Shown here: piece by piece, positions 1-20,502 of the stretch
Position numbering within the stretch: the stretch's first letter is position 1
Layout of the letters: each line of letters begins with the position of its first letter
Source of the DNA: Eleginops maclovinus
Lineage: Eukaryota; Chordata; Actinopteri; Perciformes; Eleginopidae
Assembly: GCF_036324505.1 (NCBI RefSeq)
Contig: NC_086352.1
Span: 8,138,501-8,202,500 of the forward strand
Direction of reading: 5' to 3'
DNA: 64,000 bases
Program-made: the position numbers and the translations under genes
Notes under the pieces: model-generated
Told to the model about the DNA's origin: nothing
Databases searched by the model: none
Seen by the model: only the letters and a program-made list of their open reading frames with translations

Positions 1-558
1 CAGACCAACCGATTAGCCTCTAATCACCGCTCTGATTTTCTTCAGCATTTCAATAATACGAGGTGCTCCGCTCACTGACGGCTGTTTCCCCTGTTTAATA
101 AACACGCTTTATAGGTGAGATTAATAATAATGGCGTCTATTTCGCAGGCAAAACCAGAAGAAAAGGGAGCAAAATGGCGTGGATCACACTGAAACAAGGC
201 TTTGCAGAACATCCCCTTCTGCCCGAAATGCCTCCATTGGACTCCTCTGTTTACTTCCTGCATAAATGACATCACTATGTAACACTCACGCTTCTATTGG
301 CTAGCGCTCCAACACATAGGCTAAGGGGTGGGACAGCTGTAAGCGGTTGACCAATCACAACAGAGCGGGCCAGCTAACCAATCAGAGCAGAGTGCTGGTG
401 AAAATACTGCAAACTGTTTTTGAGCGAAATACAAATGCGTTTTTCAAAAGGTTGAACACCAACGAATGTGGATGGTGCAGAGATTAAGGCTAAGCTCACA
501 TACCCGATAAATTGAAGTTAATCAACATATATTCCACCTGATTGAGAGGTGCACTTAC
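1..558. other. wtip intron 3 (partial)
   Basis: No exon is visible on either strand. The stretch contains three CCAAT boxes (reverse at 296-300, forward at 351-355 and 378-382). They look promoter-like, but no convincing reading frame is attached. Confidence 0.5.
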
Positions 559-9883
<9,325 letters not shown>

Positions 9884-10620
9884 GTTGTGAGAAACTAGTT
9901 GAGAGTGTGCTCCGCTCCGCAGACTAGCGAGCACCGCGGAGCACTAATTGCATTTCACATGGAAATCAAAACAAAACGCCGCGGTACAGCCGTCGCTCAT
10001 TTACAAAGAAATAAACCTCCAACGCAGTCCAAAACCCTCCACCGTGTGCCGCATCGTCTTCCTGTGCTTTGCCCCCTTCGCCGAAAAAACAAACTCTTTC
10101 TCACAGTTTTCAGCCGACAGGGATACGTTTGTCAACTTCAGTTTTTGTTAAGTTGAAAGGTCTTTACAGTCAATGGCGCGCTGCGCGGAGGAATTTCCCC
10201 TTGTTGGTTTTTCCTCTAGTTTCGCTTACGGTCCCTTTGCCACAAATCAAAGTAGCCAGGATAATCGGATACGCCTTAAATATCCGTCGTATGTAAGTCT
10301 GAGCCCAGTAAGCGTGCGGAAATCTAAATAAAACAGCGTTTTACACAGGGGACTCGTTTGCGTGAAAGGAATGCGGGGATGAAGACAGGATGCGCTGCGC
10401 CTCTCTGGAATGTGGTTAATGCTGCAGAGAAACAATGATTGCGACCAACTCAGCAAGGGGCTGCCGGCTCTGAAAAGAGAATAGTTTAGAGAGAAGGGGA
10501 CGTCTGCATTCATCCCAGGCAGACTAAAATACCGCACAAAGCACGCCTCACCTGGTCCGACTCCTTTTACACCAGGAATAAGCTGCAGGGACTTTGGAGG
10601 GAAAGGCTATTTAAAAACTC
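9884..10620 (-). promoter_or_regulatory. wtip 5' leader and probable promoter region
   Basis: This region lies directly upstream of the wtip start on the minus strand and is richer in CpG than its surroundings. A TATA-like TTTAAATA on the minus strand lies near 10600-10613. The transcription start cannot be placed from sequence alone. Confidence 0.35.
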
Positions 10621-11619
10621 AAGTTTATCCAGATATAAAAATAAAGCGATGATATAAAGATACAGATTCTCAGGTCGCCCTAACTCGAATGCATGAGATC
10701 CAGATTAGCATAATGTCCGTTTATCAAATCTAAATCTGGTTTATTGCAAAGTAGGTTTACACATACAAGGAACTTGCGTTGGTGTTTAGTGTGCATGCAA
10801 AAAACACAAAGACACATTGAGATGTAAAAAAAGGCATAACAACTATTACATTATTATTTTTTAAATGGATAAAAATGAGTAAACCAATAAATACATATAT
10901 TTAAATAGGAATATGAATGACAGTTTGAATAAAACATATCTGAATTAAAAAAGGTAAGTAAATGTCCAAAGTATAGGTTCTTAGGGAATATTATGATGTT
11001 TGCAACAAAAATGAGTTGAAGACACAAAAGACATCATATAGTAAAGGATTATTCTGCATTAAAAAGTATTCAACTTTGAGTAGAACTGAACTTTTTTCAA
11101 AGTGTCCAAGTCATTTACAAAAGGAAACTACATAAAAAGATGTGGAAAGTAATGTTTGTCCATGACAACAAATGGAGGTCATGTTTAACTTTGTATTTGA
11201 ATTATTTCTGTGAGAATGTGATACAAAGATATGCCATTTCAGGATAAAACATCTTTATCCAGGATCCTAAAACATGACTCATGACACATTTTAAAAAACA
11301 CCACGAATCAAGTTATAGTTTTCAGAACATTCCCTTGTATTTTATTTATTAGAACTCCACAAAAGCAGCATAAAAAACACGTCTGTATTATTTTTGAAAG
11401 CTTACAGTGGTTGTAAGAAGAGGTAGCATGTCCAACAACAGTCACATAGGATGGTAAATCAAGACATTAAAAAGTACAGAGATCATATACTTATTTTCAC
11501 ATTTGTTGGCTCTATAAAAAGCTGGTTTTAAGTGTGAAGCACCTTCCAGAACTGACTGATTATGTAATGAATTGTGTCCATGGACCCTAAGACGTCTGCT
11601 TTTTTTGTTAAGCTGTTTA
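10621..11619. other. Intergenic, wtip to sdr42e1
   Basis: AT-rich sequence of about 1 kb. Part of it is probably the 3' untranslated region of sdr42e1; minus-strand AATAAA candidates occur near 11341-11346. No gene is seen. Confidence 0.4.
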
Positions 11620-13071
11620 TTAACTGCCAACAAATGGAAGAAAAGATAAAGCCACAGCAACAAAGGCAGAAAAAAGCAGGAAGTCCAGTATCAATCGACC
11701 GAAGAAGGAGCTTTGAGATTTCTTCCCATGGCCTCTGCTTCTGAACCATCGCACCACCTCATCCAGGTCGTACTCCTGGGGCTCATAACTGAGCTCCTCC
11801 TTCGCCTTGGCCATGCTAAAGTAATGCGTCACGCCGGTCTTATACACCTCTGTACGTGTCAACAGGGGCTGGAAGTTATAGACAGGGCCGATGAGGAGGT
11901 GAATCATCTCCGTTAGGAAGGCCACAAAGTAGATGAGAGAGATGGGAACGCGCAGCTTGGGGAAAGGATACCCCAAACCCTCAACTAGAGGTCTGAAGAA
12001 CTCAAAGTTGTTGACGGGTCTGCCATCTGAGATAAAGTAGGCCTGGCCAGAAGATCGGTGCTGCTTCTCTGAGGTCAGAGCTTCTGCTGCGAGCTCATGT
12101 GCAGAAACCAAGTTGTCCACATGCACAAACTCCACCAAACTTTTAGGATCTCCATAAACAAACCTGAAGATCCCCTTCTCTATGTAGCCAACTATCCTGG
12201 GCAGGTGCCTCTGCTCGCCCGGTCCGTAGATTCCTGCAGGACGCAGTGCACAGCTTCTCAGCACCCCGGCACCTTCCTTCAGCGCTGTGCCGTCGGCTTT
12301 CAGCACTGCCATCTCTGCCAGAGACTTGGTTCTGGAGTAGTGGTCGGGGTGGAGATGCAGAGGTAGATAAGGGAGGCTTTCATCCCCATTCTCTATCACT
12401 TGGCCTCCGAACACCACGTTAAAAGTGCTGGTGTAAACGAGCCGGACACTCCATGCTCAATGCAGGCCTGCAGGACGTTCTGTGTGCCCTGAACGTTAAC
12501 CGCCTCGATCAGGTGCCGGTTCAGCTGCTCCCTGCCAGACATGCCATAAGAGGCCAGGTGGAATACACAGTCCACACCAGCAATGGCTTTCTCTACTTGT
12601 GCATACTCACGAATATCTCCTTGAACAAACACAATGTCCTCTGGCAGTTCTTGTTTTGGAGAGATTGTGTCGAACAGGATGATTTTGGCTCCTTTTTTAT
12701 GCAGGGAGCAGGCCAGGCTGCAGGGGGAAACACATTATGTAATTTGAACATATCCATGCAGAAAACTCACAACAAGTCCTTATTTCAAATGACTAAAAGT
12801 GCACCAAATCTAAATTACATATAATTGCATGCATTTTGAAACCAACCACAGCTCTGTAACATTAATTCAATCTTAGCAGAATAACTGATGCAATAGCGCC
12901 ACCTTGTTGTGGTAAAGCAGTATAACAGCACATAGACACTGAAACCATGATGTAGTTTATAGAATGTGAACCTTTTTATTTTTTTTGTAGTCAAACAAAA
13001 TGTACTCACCGATATCCAAAATAGCCACAGCCCCCAGTTATCAAAAACGTGTCTGTTCGTGCATTGTTCAT
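11620..13071 (-). CDS. sdr42e1: SDR42E1-like short-chain dehydrogenase, with a one-base frameshift
   Basis: There are two coding exons on the minus strand: 13010-13071 (ATG at 13071) and 11620-12717 (TAA at 11620-11622), joined by a GT-AG intron splitting an Arg codon. Exon 1 carries the NAD-binding Rossmann motif TGGCGYFG at residues 12-19. Exon 2 carries FVQGDIRE, FHLASYGMSGREQLNR, the catalytic YSRTK within HPDHYSRTKSLAEM, and SCALRPAGIYGPGEQRHLP, and it ends in a hydrophobic segment likely to anchor the protein in the ER membrane. The family is 3-beta-HSD/isomerase-like. Around 12443-12446 the frame shifts: the expected PRLVYTSTFN stretch is readable only in the next frame, implying one missing base. 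Allowing for that base, the length is about 386 codons, near the 393 I recall for the human protein. It may be a sequencing error, a null allele or a recent pseudogene; the rest of the frame is open. Confidence 0.88.
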
Positions 13072-13592
13072 TGCAGGAGGACGGATCTGTGTGTTTAATA
13101 AATACTGGATCATGCACAATTAAGAACAACACAGTATACTGATAGGTTTAGAAAACAACATAAACAAACAACGTGGTTAAAGTCCAAATAAAACAGTTAC
13201 AAACAATGAAACAATGTTAAATAAAAGCTGCTAAGTTGACGTTACCTAACCTGCAGGCTGCAGGCTATGTCAATGACCTTTTACTTGAGTAACTGTAATA
13301 AGCTGAATGCATACACGTTACCTGCCACAAATACTTTCCATAAGGGGTTAATCAATATGCCTGAAACTATGCTACACACTAGCTGAAGTGTGCTACATGC
13401 TCATACAGCAATTCCAATAAAACAACACATGTCTAATATAAACTAAATAAATTCACGTATTAACTGTAGGTACCAACCTGAACATACGCTGGGTGCAAAA
13501 CGAGTTAAATATGAGTTTAATATCACGCTTTATAAAAACTCTACTAGAAGTACCGGTGTGCAGTTCCTTGTTCTGTGCTGTGCGTGCTTATG

Positions 13593-13642
13593 TTACGTAA
13601 TGTACGTAACTAACGTCGAGCATCTGCGTCATGTTTACGTAA
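13593..13642. promoter_or_regulatory. Paired D-box-like TTACGTAA sites upstream of sdr42e1
   Basis: Perfect palindromes TTACGTAA occur at 13593-13600 and 13635-13642, with a GTACGTAA half-match at 13602-13609 between them. The motif matches the PAR-bZIP/NFIL3 (D-box) consensus. The sites lie about 520-570 bases upstream of the sdr42e1 start codon. That they regulate this gene is inference. Confidence 0.45.
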
Positions 13643-13869
13643 AGACAGAATAACACAGGACGTTTGTATATGCATCCGTTGTGATTTCAGATTAAAGAAA
13701 ACATCCACAGTGAAGTAAATCATAGTTAAATACTTTATATTTAGTAATTGTCAAATAAACGTGTGATTTAATGTTTAGGATTTTGAATCTCTCAATGCAA
13801 TAATTCTAATTTCTGTCCGCCGATGATGCTTTTATTTTGAAGTCTATAACCGGAAGTAAATAAATACAT

Positions 13870-14700
13870 GATTAAAAAAAATAAATGTAAATGTTATTTT
13901 ATTGAACATATTTAAAACATACTATAGCTCGGCGAAGATATAGTAAATATCATCAAGTAATAAATATAAGTGCAAAGAGAAGGAAAAAAATCATGGATTC
14001 ACAATAAAGACAAAACACAACACAAACATAAATAGTATACAATAACAGCCAGGGGGAAGGAAACGGCATAAAGGCACAACATACATAACAGAGGCATTAA
14101 GCATACTTTAAATATTAACCATTTGTAAATATCATTATTCATCTTTATAGACAGGTTACAAGATTGTATTTTTCTAAAGGACAGAAAAAAAGGACTTGAA
14201 ATCATTTGTGAAACAAGGAAAGGGGGCTTGCCTCCTCTCCATTTACTACAATGTAAATGGTATTTACCCAAAATAATAATTATATTTACCAAATCAGAAA
14301 TTTAAGAATCCAAATGATCCATATAAAACAAAATCTGATATATTTTGAAGGCCGGAATATCCTTAAATTGAAGTAACAAGCAATCTCTCACATTAGACCA
14401 AAACAAGTGTGAAAAAGGGCATGAGAAAAAAAATGTTTCCAAAGATTCATCAGATAAATTAAAAAGGAACATGGGTCCAATTCAAATTTAAATCTGGAAT
14501 TTAAAAATGTAGAAACTGGTATTATGAATAATTTTAAAATGAGTCTCTTCTGCTTTAGGGGAAATAGGCTAAATAAGATAGAGCTTTTTCCATTGCAGAT
14601 AAAGTGTCTAAATCTGTCGCCTGTGGAAAAAAGCCTAAGGGAAGCACTACTAGATGTGTTGTTTTTAAGAGTATCACCAATGATTCCCAAATCAGGTAAA
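13870..14700 (-). mobile_element. Degenerate L1-type LINE remnant (ORF2 C-terminus)
   Basis: Read on the minus strand, broken frames give PVSTFLNSRFKFELDPC, then SDESLETFFFSCPFSHLFW, then DIPAFKI, and then residues such as NNDIYKWLIF. This order matches the zinc-knuckle (zf-RVT-like) C-terminal part of fish L1-type reverse transcriptases. The frames are interrupted, so the copy is dead. The 3' end lies toward the low coordinates. Confidence 0.65.
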
Positions 14701-14884
14701 ACTGATATAACATTTGAGTAGTGTATTGTGAATCATTTGAATCAGAGGTACAGCAATTGCTTTACAGATGTGGCTGTAATCTGTAAGGGTACACGTCATA
14801 TTGTATTTTGTTGAAAAAGCCAAAAAATCTATCAGTTTACCTTTGCAATTTCAATCAGGAGAGACTTCATGTTTGTTTAAAGAA

Positions 14885-16625
14885 CATTTATTGACACATA
14901 TATAAACACTTTTACTACACATATGCAAAAAAAGACATAAGAAATATAACAAAATACATACTACGATAAAAACAAAAACAAATTCAAAGTAAGTATGTCA
15001 AATATGAACAATAAATGTAAGAAATAAGAAACCTTTAGACATTAATATAAAACAACACATGTGAAACAAATTACAATTCAAATAAATAGCAGAAATGGAA
15101 AAATAGTTTTAAAAGTTTTAAATGTATGACAATTCAAAACAGCATATATCTATAAGGATTGAAAGATAGACACCAGCTGTAATTTTACACTTTTATCTTT
15201 TGTGTGCAAAAATATTCAATTTAAAAGTACCAATTAAAATAAACAAGCCACCTTTTAATATTGCTTATTCATGTTTAAACCTCATATACTATAGAGACAG
15301 GACCAGAACCAAAAGGCATCAGCAGTAACCCTGCGGAACCAATCTGAATCGGATCTATTCTCTGCAAAGCCTCCAATAAAGAGTCCTGTTGAGGCTGGAA
15401 ACCAGCAGCAGCTGACCCTCTGCTTCCTGTCCCTGTATCTGCCTTAGTTTGTTTGTTCCTCTAAATTACTCTCAGTGTCATTTGTTTATTAACCAGCAGG
15501 ACTTTACAGAGGGAGCACTGTTTCATACCTCTATGAGTGGAGACTAGGAAGGACATGGACTCGGACAGAGAGACTCGGACATGGACCTGCTCACGGAGAC
15601 CCGGACAAAGACTCGTAGGTGGGGGGCGAGTCACGGACACGGTGAAGGACTCGGACACGGAGACTCAGACACAGACTTGGTAACGGAGACTCGCCAGGAC
15701 TCGGACGTGGAGACTGGGACACGGAGAATTGGTCATGGACTCGGTCACAGACTCTGTCACAGAGACTCGGACACGCACTCGGACCAGTCACGGAGTCGGG
15801 ACACGGACTCACACGGAGACCCGGAACCGTAGACTCGGACACGGTTACTGAGACATGGACACGGAGACTTGGACTGTGAATCGGACACGGAGACACGGAC
15901 ACAGACTCGGCAATGGAAACATTGGACATGGACAAGCGGACAGGAAGACTCTGACTCGGACCAGGTTCCAATCCGTGTCCGAGTCCATGTCCGAGTCTCC
16001 ATGTCTGAGTCTGTTTGTATATATTTATTTCTTAAATGGAGAAAAGTTTCTAAATGTTCTAATCATCCCAAAATGTTCTCTTCTTAGTCTCCACTCATGA
16101 AGGTATGAAACAGTGCTCCCTCTGTAAAGCCCTGCTGGTTAATAAACAAATGACACTGAGAGTAATTTAGAGGAACAAACAAGTAAACTCAGGCAGATAC
16201 AGCGACAGGAAGCAGAGGCTCAGCTGCTGCTGCTTTCCAGCCTCAACAGGACTCTTTATTGCAGAGAATAGATCAGATTCAGATTGGTTCTGCAGGGCTA
16301 CTGCTGATGCCTTTTGGTTCTGGTCCTGTCTCTAGTACATGAGGTTTAAACATGAATAAACAATATTAGAAGTGATCATATCTAACAGATTGAGGGACTT
16401 TTCAATAGAATATTTTTGCACACAAAAGATAAAAGTGTAAAATTACAGCTGGGGTCTATTCTTCAATTTGTATCGTTAAGTGTTGTTCTGAATTGTCATA
16501 TAGTTGTTTTTACTGTAGTATGTCTTTTAAAAAATATTTCTTACGTCTATTTTTGCATATATGTAGTAAAAGTGTTAATATTTCTTATTTCTAACATTTG
16601 TTGTTTACTGTACTCTAATATAATG
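14885..16625. repeat. Foldback element: long inverted repeat with minisatellite core
   Basis: The left arm (about 14885-15550) reappears as the reverse complement in the right arm (about 16085-16625). The best-matched segment, about 370-390 bases around 15165-15550 and 16085-16455, looks roughly 90% identical by eye; the outer parts match in blocks separated by indels. The left arm contains GGACCAGAACCAAAAGGCAT and the right arm contains its complement near 16310-16330. The centre is a GACTCGGACAC-type minisatellite that itself inverts at about 15965. No transposase and no clear target duplication were seen. It could be an immobile palindrome made by inverted duplication or a foldback-type DNA transposon. 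Confidence 0.8.
15545..16013. repeat. Degenerate minisatellite built from about 6-base units
   Basis: The array is made of variants of GGAGACTCGGACACGGAG with a basic period near six bases over about 420 bases. It is followed from about 15968 to 16013 by a short stretch of the same motif in reverse complement. Because the period is a multiple of three, several frames stay open on both strands. The resulting Thr/Arg/Asp- and Ser/Val-rich peptides are by-products, not genes. Confidence 0.85.
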
Positions 16626-17575
16626 TCTATGCTTTTACATGCCGTTGCAATGTGAGATAAAACATGACAACGAGAAAAGGTTTTCTTTCAACAAAAAGTT
16701 AAAAGTAAATTCATTATTTTGTCTTACAAAACAAAACCAGATATTCTACTAACAAAGTTTGCTTTATCTGAACATCTGTTAAGAAAGCCACCGCCTGAGT
16801 TTGATTCATTTATTCTTTGTGATACTTTGTCTTTGAGAAGAATATAAACCAATAATTATTTCTGACCATTTTTAGATTATTTACATCATTTTGGGAAACT
16901 TTTTCATGCGTTATTGGGGGTATTTTTGAGACTTTATTCACACATTTTAGGACATTTTTCACAAAAAGAATCAGTATTTTACTGCTTTTTAAGTGAGGTG
17001 TTCGTTGGGGGCTTTCTCTCATGCTTGTGTTTCAGCTGGTTGTGTCTTTTGTTTGACCCGACATGCTGGGTCAAACCACTAACTCAGCACATGTTCTGTT
17101 CTTATATTTATCCAGCAGCTGGGTTAAAATCTACCCTATTTGGGTAAATTTTAACCCAGCATTTTTTAGTGTGGTCCCTTATTATTCATTCATTTATCTC
17201 CAATGTATATGCAGTCTCTATATACTATACCATCTGCTCTGGAGTAAATGATGTATCTTTTGCTGCGGTTTTTTGTTGGTCTTTTATGGATCATTTTTGA
17301 ATTAATCTGGAATATTTTACGTTGTGTATTATTGGTGATATATCTATTTTCTTCTGTAGATATGTTTTTTACTTTATAACATCTGCTGTACATGTTTAGA
17401 TTTAGATTGTATGTCTATAATTGATTCCACCTTTCAAACGTTTTAATGCCTGAACACACGGCTAGTCCTGTAATGGAGGAATTTCCCAATTTTGGATCAG
17501 TAAATAATCTAAATCATATACATCTCACAATGGGGTAGGTTACAGGTATGTTTATCAATGCATTGGCTTTGGTCT
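16626..17575. other. Intergenic, repeat-poor AT-rich stretch
   Basis: No gene is seen. A small internally repetitive unit lies at 17048-17173. Confidence 0.4.
17048..17173. repeat. Short MITE-like unit with repeated TGGGTTAAA/TTTAACCCA
   Basis: The unit carries GCTGGGTCAAAC, GCTGGGTTAAAATCTACCC and GGTAAATTTTAACCCAGC in close succession, ending in ATTTTTTAGTGTG. Similar units are common in fish genomes. The ends are not well defined here. Confidence 0.45.
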
Positions 17576-17764
17576 GGTCTTGGCCCGGGGAGCAACGGGG
17601 AGGGGGGATTGAAGGTGTCCGGTGCCTTGCTCAAGGGCACCACAGCAGGGCCTAGGAGGTAAACTGGGACCTCTCCAAGTATTATTTCAAGTCTGTTCGG
17701 GGACTTGAACCGGCAACCCTACGATTCCCAGTCCAAGCCCCTACTGACTGAGCCACTGCTGGAC
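17576..17764 (-). mobile_element. tRNA-derived SINE, copy 1
   Basis: On the minus strand the head has an A-box-like TGGCTCAGTCAGTAGGGG and a B-box-like GGTTCAAGTCCC, followed by a body containing GCCCTTGAGCAAGGCACC. This is the layout of tRNA-derived fish SINEs. No functional tRNA fold is preserved. Confidence 0.65.
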
Positions 17765-17795
17765 AGGTCTCTGCATTTGACCCATCCTAGTGTTA

Positions 17796-17962
17796 GGAGC
17801 AGTGGGCTGCCATTATGTACGGTGCCCGGGGAGCAGTGTAGGGAACGGTGCCTTGCTCAGGGACACCTCGGTAACAACTTGGTCTTTCGGGGACTTGAAC
17901 TGGTGACCTTCCTGTTCCCAGGCCAAGCCCCTATGGACTTTGCCAGCACCGCCCTCTTCACT
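17796..17962 (-). mobile_element. tRNA-derived SINE, copy 2
   Basis: A second, diverged copy of the same family in the same orientation, with a B-box-like AGTTCAAGTCCC and the body motif CCCTGAGCAAGGCACC on the minus strand. It lies about 30 bases from copy 1, so the pair may be a dimer or a local duplication. Confidence 0.6.
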
Positions 17963-19629
17963 GATTGGTTGCACACACTTTGAATTTACTGGCTATGCAA
18001 AACAGTAAATACTTGCAAAATAACAGTAACGAACGCGTTCAATTACGGGCGCATTGTGGCACACTTGGCTTTCCATACCAGGGGGCTTACTTGACCGTGT
18101 TTTCCGAAATGTAACCTGAGTTGACCGCAGTGAAATCTCTGGGCTGACCTGATAACCGGCGTCTAAGGTATCGCGTTTGACAGGGTTAGTTAAGCCAGAT
18201 AACAAAGTGATATCCTGGGTATGTGGAAGCGTTTTCTTTAGGAGGTCAAGATCGGAACTTTAACAAACGTTCTTAAGTTGCTCCTGCAAGGCACACTGCT
18301 TCCTCATAAGACACCATTTTGACCGTGTTCACGTTCAACACACACCAAGGTAAGATACAAAAGTCCTGCATACTTCGGGCTTCAGAATGTCAGTCTTAAA
18401 CTTCACTTTTGTGGGAAAAATGTTGTTTAAAAACTGCAACTACTTCAGCGCACTTGTCTTGTGGATATAGCACCATATGTTTATACTGTAGTTGAAGTAT
18501 TGTAGTGTGTCGGGGCGTTTTTACGTACAAAACTGGTGGGGCAAGAACAACTTAAGATACTTATATGCTTCTTTTATGGAGCAAAGAGCGATATCACAAA
18601 GGCAAACTTAACAATAACAACCGTAATGCCTTAGCATGAAAACACCAGACTGTAAATCCAAGGAAGACACCGACCCTCGTCACCGTGGTTACAATATCAA
18701 TCGATCCAGCAGATCGACAGCCTAAAGATTAAACACAAACTATCAACATAAACTATACTTTCGCTCACCAAAGCTCAGAGATGGTCAACTTCAATTCATG
18801 TTCTGTTAGTAATCTAAGCACTCTCGTCTCCTCTAAATAAATATACTTTTCGCACACACAATTTGCAGCCAATTAGCTCTGAATGATGAGATGACGGTTT
18901 AGTGGGGCTGCCAGTGCTGTGCCCCACTTTTTTTTGCCGCACACATTGAATGAAAAACTACTCTGAGCATGCACGGTGTAGTTTTCACAGCACACGTTCA
19001 TGTTCACAGTGAGAGAGGGGCAGCCTGGAGCTCGCCTCATCACATCGCTCAGCCCGGCTCAATAAGCACACTGTGGACACTAATCAGAAGAAGCAGCAAT
19101 AGAGAAGACTATGCATGATCTTAAAGTATATTTTAACATATATCTTAAACATATTTTGGGAATTATTATTGAATGTGCCCCAACTGCCCCTAATGACGAG
19201 TCGCCGCTGGTTGTAACATATTACTTATATAATGTTGTATATTCTATGAATTCTATTGATACATATCTTTGGGATATTTTTACTGTTTAGGTGTGACTCT
19301 TGTATAATGCTGTTACAAATTATTTCCATATTCCAAATATTATCCATGTATGTTTTTGATTATCTGATTATGAAACTACATTGCATACGCCTTTGTATAT
19401 AATTATAATGGACTTACAATAAGTGCAACAAACCATGAGGATTCAAATTCAGAACAACAGGAAAACATATTCACTTCAAACAAGCAATACTTATTTTGTA
19501 TTGTACAAGTGAAACAGTGACATTATTATAAATGCTTAATAACATAGCCACAATGTTGACTTTTCAAAACAGTGCTGCATGTAAATTTGCCCTATATGAT
19601 TATTCACTATCCTGTATCTTACAGACACG
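17963..19629. other. Upstream region of nat
   Basis: This holds no coding frame that I can support. A possible 5' non-coding exon ends at about 18349, where ACACACCAAG is followed by GTAAGAT, which could splice to the TCTTACAG acceptor just before the nat start. Such untranslated leader exons are usual for NAT genes. Confidence 0.4.
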
Positions 19630-20502
19630 ATGAATTTGGGGGAATATTTCAAAAGAATTGGTCTTCAAGGCTCTTTTGAAAAACCGGATCTTGAAACACT
19701 GAAGATGATCCACAAACAGCATGTCATGTCCGTTCCTTTTGAAAACCTCAGCATGCATTGTGGAGAGAGGCACATCCTGGACCTGGACTTCACATTCAAC
19801 AAGATAGTGAGGAACGGCCGGGGGGGTTGGTGCCTAGAGAACAACTCCCTGTTTGGCTGGGTGCTGAGAGAAATGGGTTACGACACTACCAGGTTGTCCT
19901 CAAGAGTTTTCAACAGTCACACAAAGGAATTTTCCGACATCGATAGTCATCTCATCCACAAGGTCGTCGTCGATGGAAAGGCTTATATAGCAGATGTGGC
20001 CTTTGGGGTGTCTTTCCAGATGTGGGAGCCCATGGAGCTCGTCTCTGGAAAAGATCAACATCAGGCTGCGGGTGTCTTTCGCTTCATAGAGAAGGGAGAC
20101 ATGTGGGTACTTGAGAAGATGAGCCGAAAGACGAAGGTTCCAAATCCAGACTTTGCTGAATCTATTCTTGTTAAAAGGGAGGAAGCAAAGATGATGTACT
20201 ACTTTACATTGGAGCCTCGAGAGGTTGAGCATTTCTACGAAGCAAACAATAGACTTCAGACCGATCCTAATTCTCTGTTCATGAATAAATCCATCTGCTC
20301 TCTGCAAACACCAACAGGATTCAGAGCGCTTCTGGGCTGGACCTACAGCGAGGTCACATTCAAACCCGAGGAAGGTGTCGATGTCTTCGACTTGAGAAAC
20401 ATAAAAGATGAGGAGAAAGAGCAGGTTCTTCTGGAGAAGTTCAATATAAAGCTGCAGAACAAACTGCAGATTGTAAGCAACAAATCATGGTACACACTCT
20501 GA
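19630..20502 (+). CDS. nat: Arylamine N-acetyltransferase
   Basis: A single coding exon of 290 codons, the same length as human NAT1 and NAT2. The enzyme transfers acetyl from acetyl-CoA to arylamines, hydrazines and N-hydroxyarylamines in the cytosol. The catalytic triad falls exactly at the family positions: Cys68 in RGGWCLENN, His107 in DSHLIHK and Asp122 in YIADVAFG. Other family landmarks are PFENLSMHCG (residues 36-45), MWEPMELVSGKDQ and SICSLQTPTGF. The ATG is preceded by TTACAGACACG, consistent with a splice acceptor joining an untranslated exon. Polyadenylation signals AATAAA follow at 20623 and 20660. Which fish NAT paralogue this is cannot be told from sequence alone. Confidence 0.95.
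   Translation: MNLGEYFKRIGLQGSFEKPDLETLKMIHKQHVMSVPFENLSMHCGERHILDLDFTFNKIVRNGRGGWCLENNSLFGWVLREMGYDTTRLSSRVFNSHTKEFSDIDSHLIHKVVVDGKAYIADVAFGVSFQMWEPMELVSGKDQHQAAGVFRFIEKGDMWVLEKMSRKTKVPNPDFAESILVKREEAKMMYYFTLEPREVEHFYEANNRLQTDPNSLFMNKSICSLQTPTGFRALLGWTYSEVTFKPEEGVDVFDLRNIKDEEKEQVLLEKFNIKLQNKLQIVSNKSWYTL

Noticed and set aside
12453..12824. 123-codon plus-strand frame opposite sdr42e1
   Set aside because: Antisense shadow of exon 2 and intron 1 of sdr42e1.
15545..16013. Possible CRISPR array
   Set aside because: Repeat units are contiguous and degenerate with no unique spacers, and the genome is vertebrate; it is a minisatellite.
15581..16100. Open frames on both strands through the minisatellite (Thr/Arg-rich and Ser/Val-rich peptides)
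   Set aside because: They follow from a repeat period that is a multiple of three; peptides have no domain and the units vary without codon constraint.
17576..17962. tRNA genes suggested by A- and B-box-like motifs
   Set aside because: The cloverleaf is not maintained and SINE bodies follow; the same holds at 32400-32525 and 41949-42233.
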